Of a DNA stretch of 64,000 bases, positions 63,737 to 64,000 are shown one piece after another (the first letter of the stretch is position 1; every line of letters starts with the position of its first letter). The notes under the pieces were generated by a model that saw only the letters and a program-made list of their open reading frames with translations, searched no databases and had not been told where the DNA came from. The DNA is from Paenibacillus sp. GM2 (GTDB taxonomy: Bacteria; Bacillota; Bacilli; Paenibacillales; Paenibacillaceae): contig NZ_LN831276.1 in the NCBI RefSeq assembly GCF_900069005.2, forward strand, positions 149,874 to 213,873, read 5' to 3'. The position numbers and the translations under genes are program-made.

Positions 63737-64000
63737 ACTTGATGCAATCCCTCCAGGCTTTTGGCGAAATTCGCCCCGAATTCCCGGCATAACACCTTCT
63801 CTTCCGCGCTTGGCCCGTATTCTACCTTTAAGCCGTCCTGTACGACCTGTACGCCAAAGTCCTTAATCCGCTCCTCCAATTCATCGACAGCTCCGCAGTA
63901 CAGCCGATAAGTGGTGTCTCCGCTTCCGAAGACAGCGCTGCGTGTACCCTGCAAATCCAGTTCCTTCATTTCGTCCAAGAAGTCCTCGAATTCATCAGGA
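63733..64000 (-). CDS. Flavodoxin, 5' part outside the window
   Basis: This is the C-terminal 88 or so residues of a flavodoxin, continuing beyond the right edge. The visible part, DEFEDFLDEMKELDL, then the loop SAVFGSGDTTYRLYCGAVDELEERIKDFG and the late EYGPSAEEKVLCREFGANFAKSL, matches the second half of short-chain flavodoxins including the FMN-ring loop. It carries electrons as an FMN protein. Confidence 0.85.
   Translation of the reverse strand, partial: PDEFEDFLDEMKELDLQGTRSAVFGSGDTTYRLYCGAVDELEERIKDFGVQVVQDGLKVEYGPSAEEKVLCREFGANFAKSLEGLHQV

Overview
The window looks like a chromosomal stretch of a Paenibacillus-type Firmicute. The case rests on long YesM/YesN-type two-component systems, LplB/YtcP-type sugar permeases encoded without an ATPase, lipobox-bearing solute-binding proteins, strong GGAGG ribosome binding sites, frequent GTG and TTG starts, cre-like sites and a Bce-type ABC/two-component module. 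This is inference from gene content; no rRNA or other phylogenetic marker is present.

Layout. 0.1-8.4 kb, minus strand: a sugar importer operon (two permeases, lipoprotein), then its histidine kinase and AraC-type response regulator, then a PrsA/SurA-like foldase. 8.6-11.8 kb, plus strand: an alkaline-phosphatase-superfamily enzyme and a metallophosphoesterase, separated by a 1.3 kb repeat block. 11.9-17.8 kb: HAAS/PadR pair, SDR dehydrogenase, MBL hydrolase, CD3324-like and MmcQ/YjbR-like small proteins, a decayed M50-like peptidase and a flavin reductase. 17.9-30.3 kb: an alpha-galactoside/galactose block with two related clan GH-D enzymes, an aldose epimerase-like protein, a giant DUF5107-TPR protein, an AraC regulator and a GH36 alpha-galactosidase. 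30.3-37.5 kb: a second importer, with the binding protein next to GH36 and the permeases on the far side of their two-component system. 39-42.6 kb: a GH95 fucosidase with a divergent AraC regulator. 42.6-48 kb: a sugar-acid operon (DapA-like aldolase, GarR-like reductase, MFS porter, mannonate dehydratase-like enzyme) with a divergent LysR gene. 48.5-54.5 kb: a third importer with a divergent two-component system. 56-58.3 kb: an AraC regulator divergent from a Gfo/Idh/MocA oxidoreductase. 58.4-62.9 kb: a Bce-like peptide-sensing/resistance module. The right edge holds an unknown gene coupled to a flavodoxin.

How they work together. Most of the window is scavenging machinery: glycosidases release galactose, fucose or related sugars, ATPase-less importers bring in oligosaccharides (presumably powered by a shared MsmX-like ATPase encoded elsewhere), and each block has its own regulator.

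The most unusual feature is not a gene. Four intergenic loci carry ten copies of a roughly 183-bp palindromic element. Each copy has four 21-bp half-sites in the order A-B-B'-A' with nearly invariant 50/83/50 spacing, although the sequence differs between loci. Three of the four loci also adjoin low-complexity tandem arrays (42-bp, 39-bp and 8-bp units). At one locus the element has been duplicated together with the 3' end of a histidine kinase gene. I know of no description of this element.
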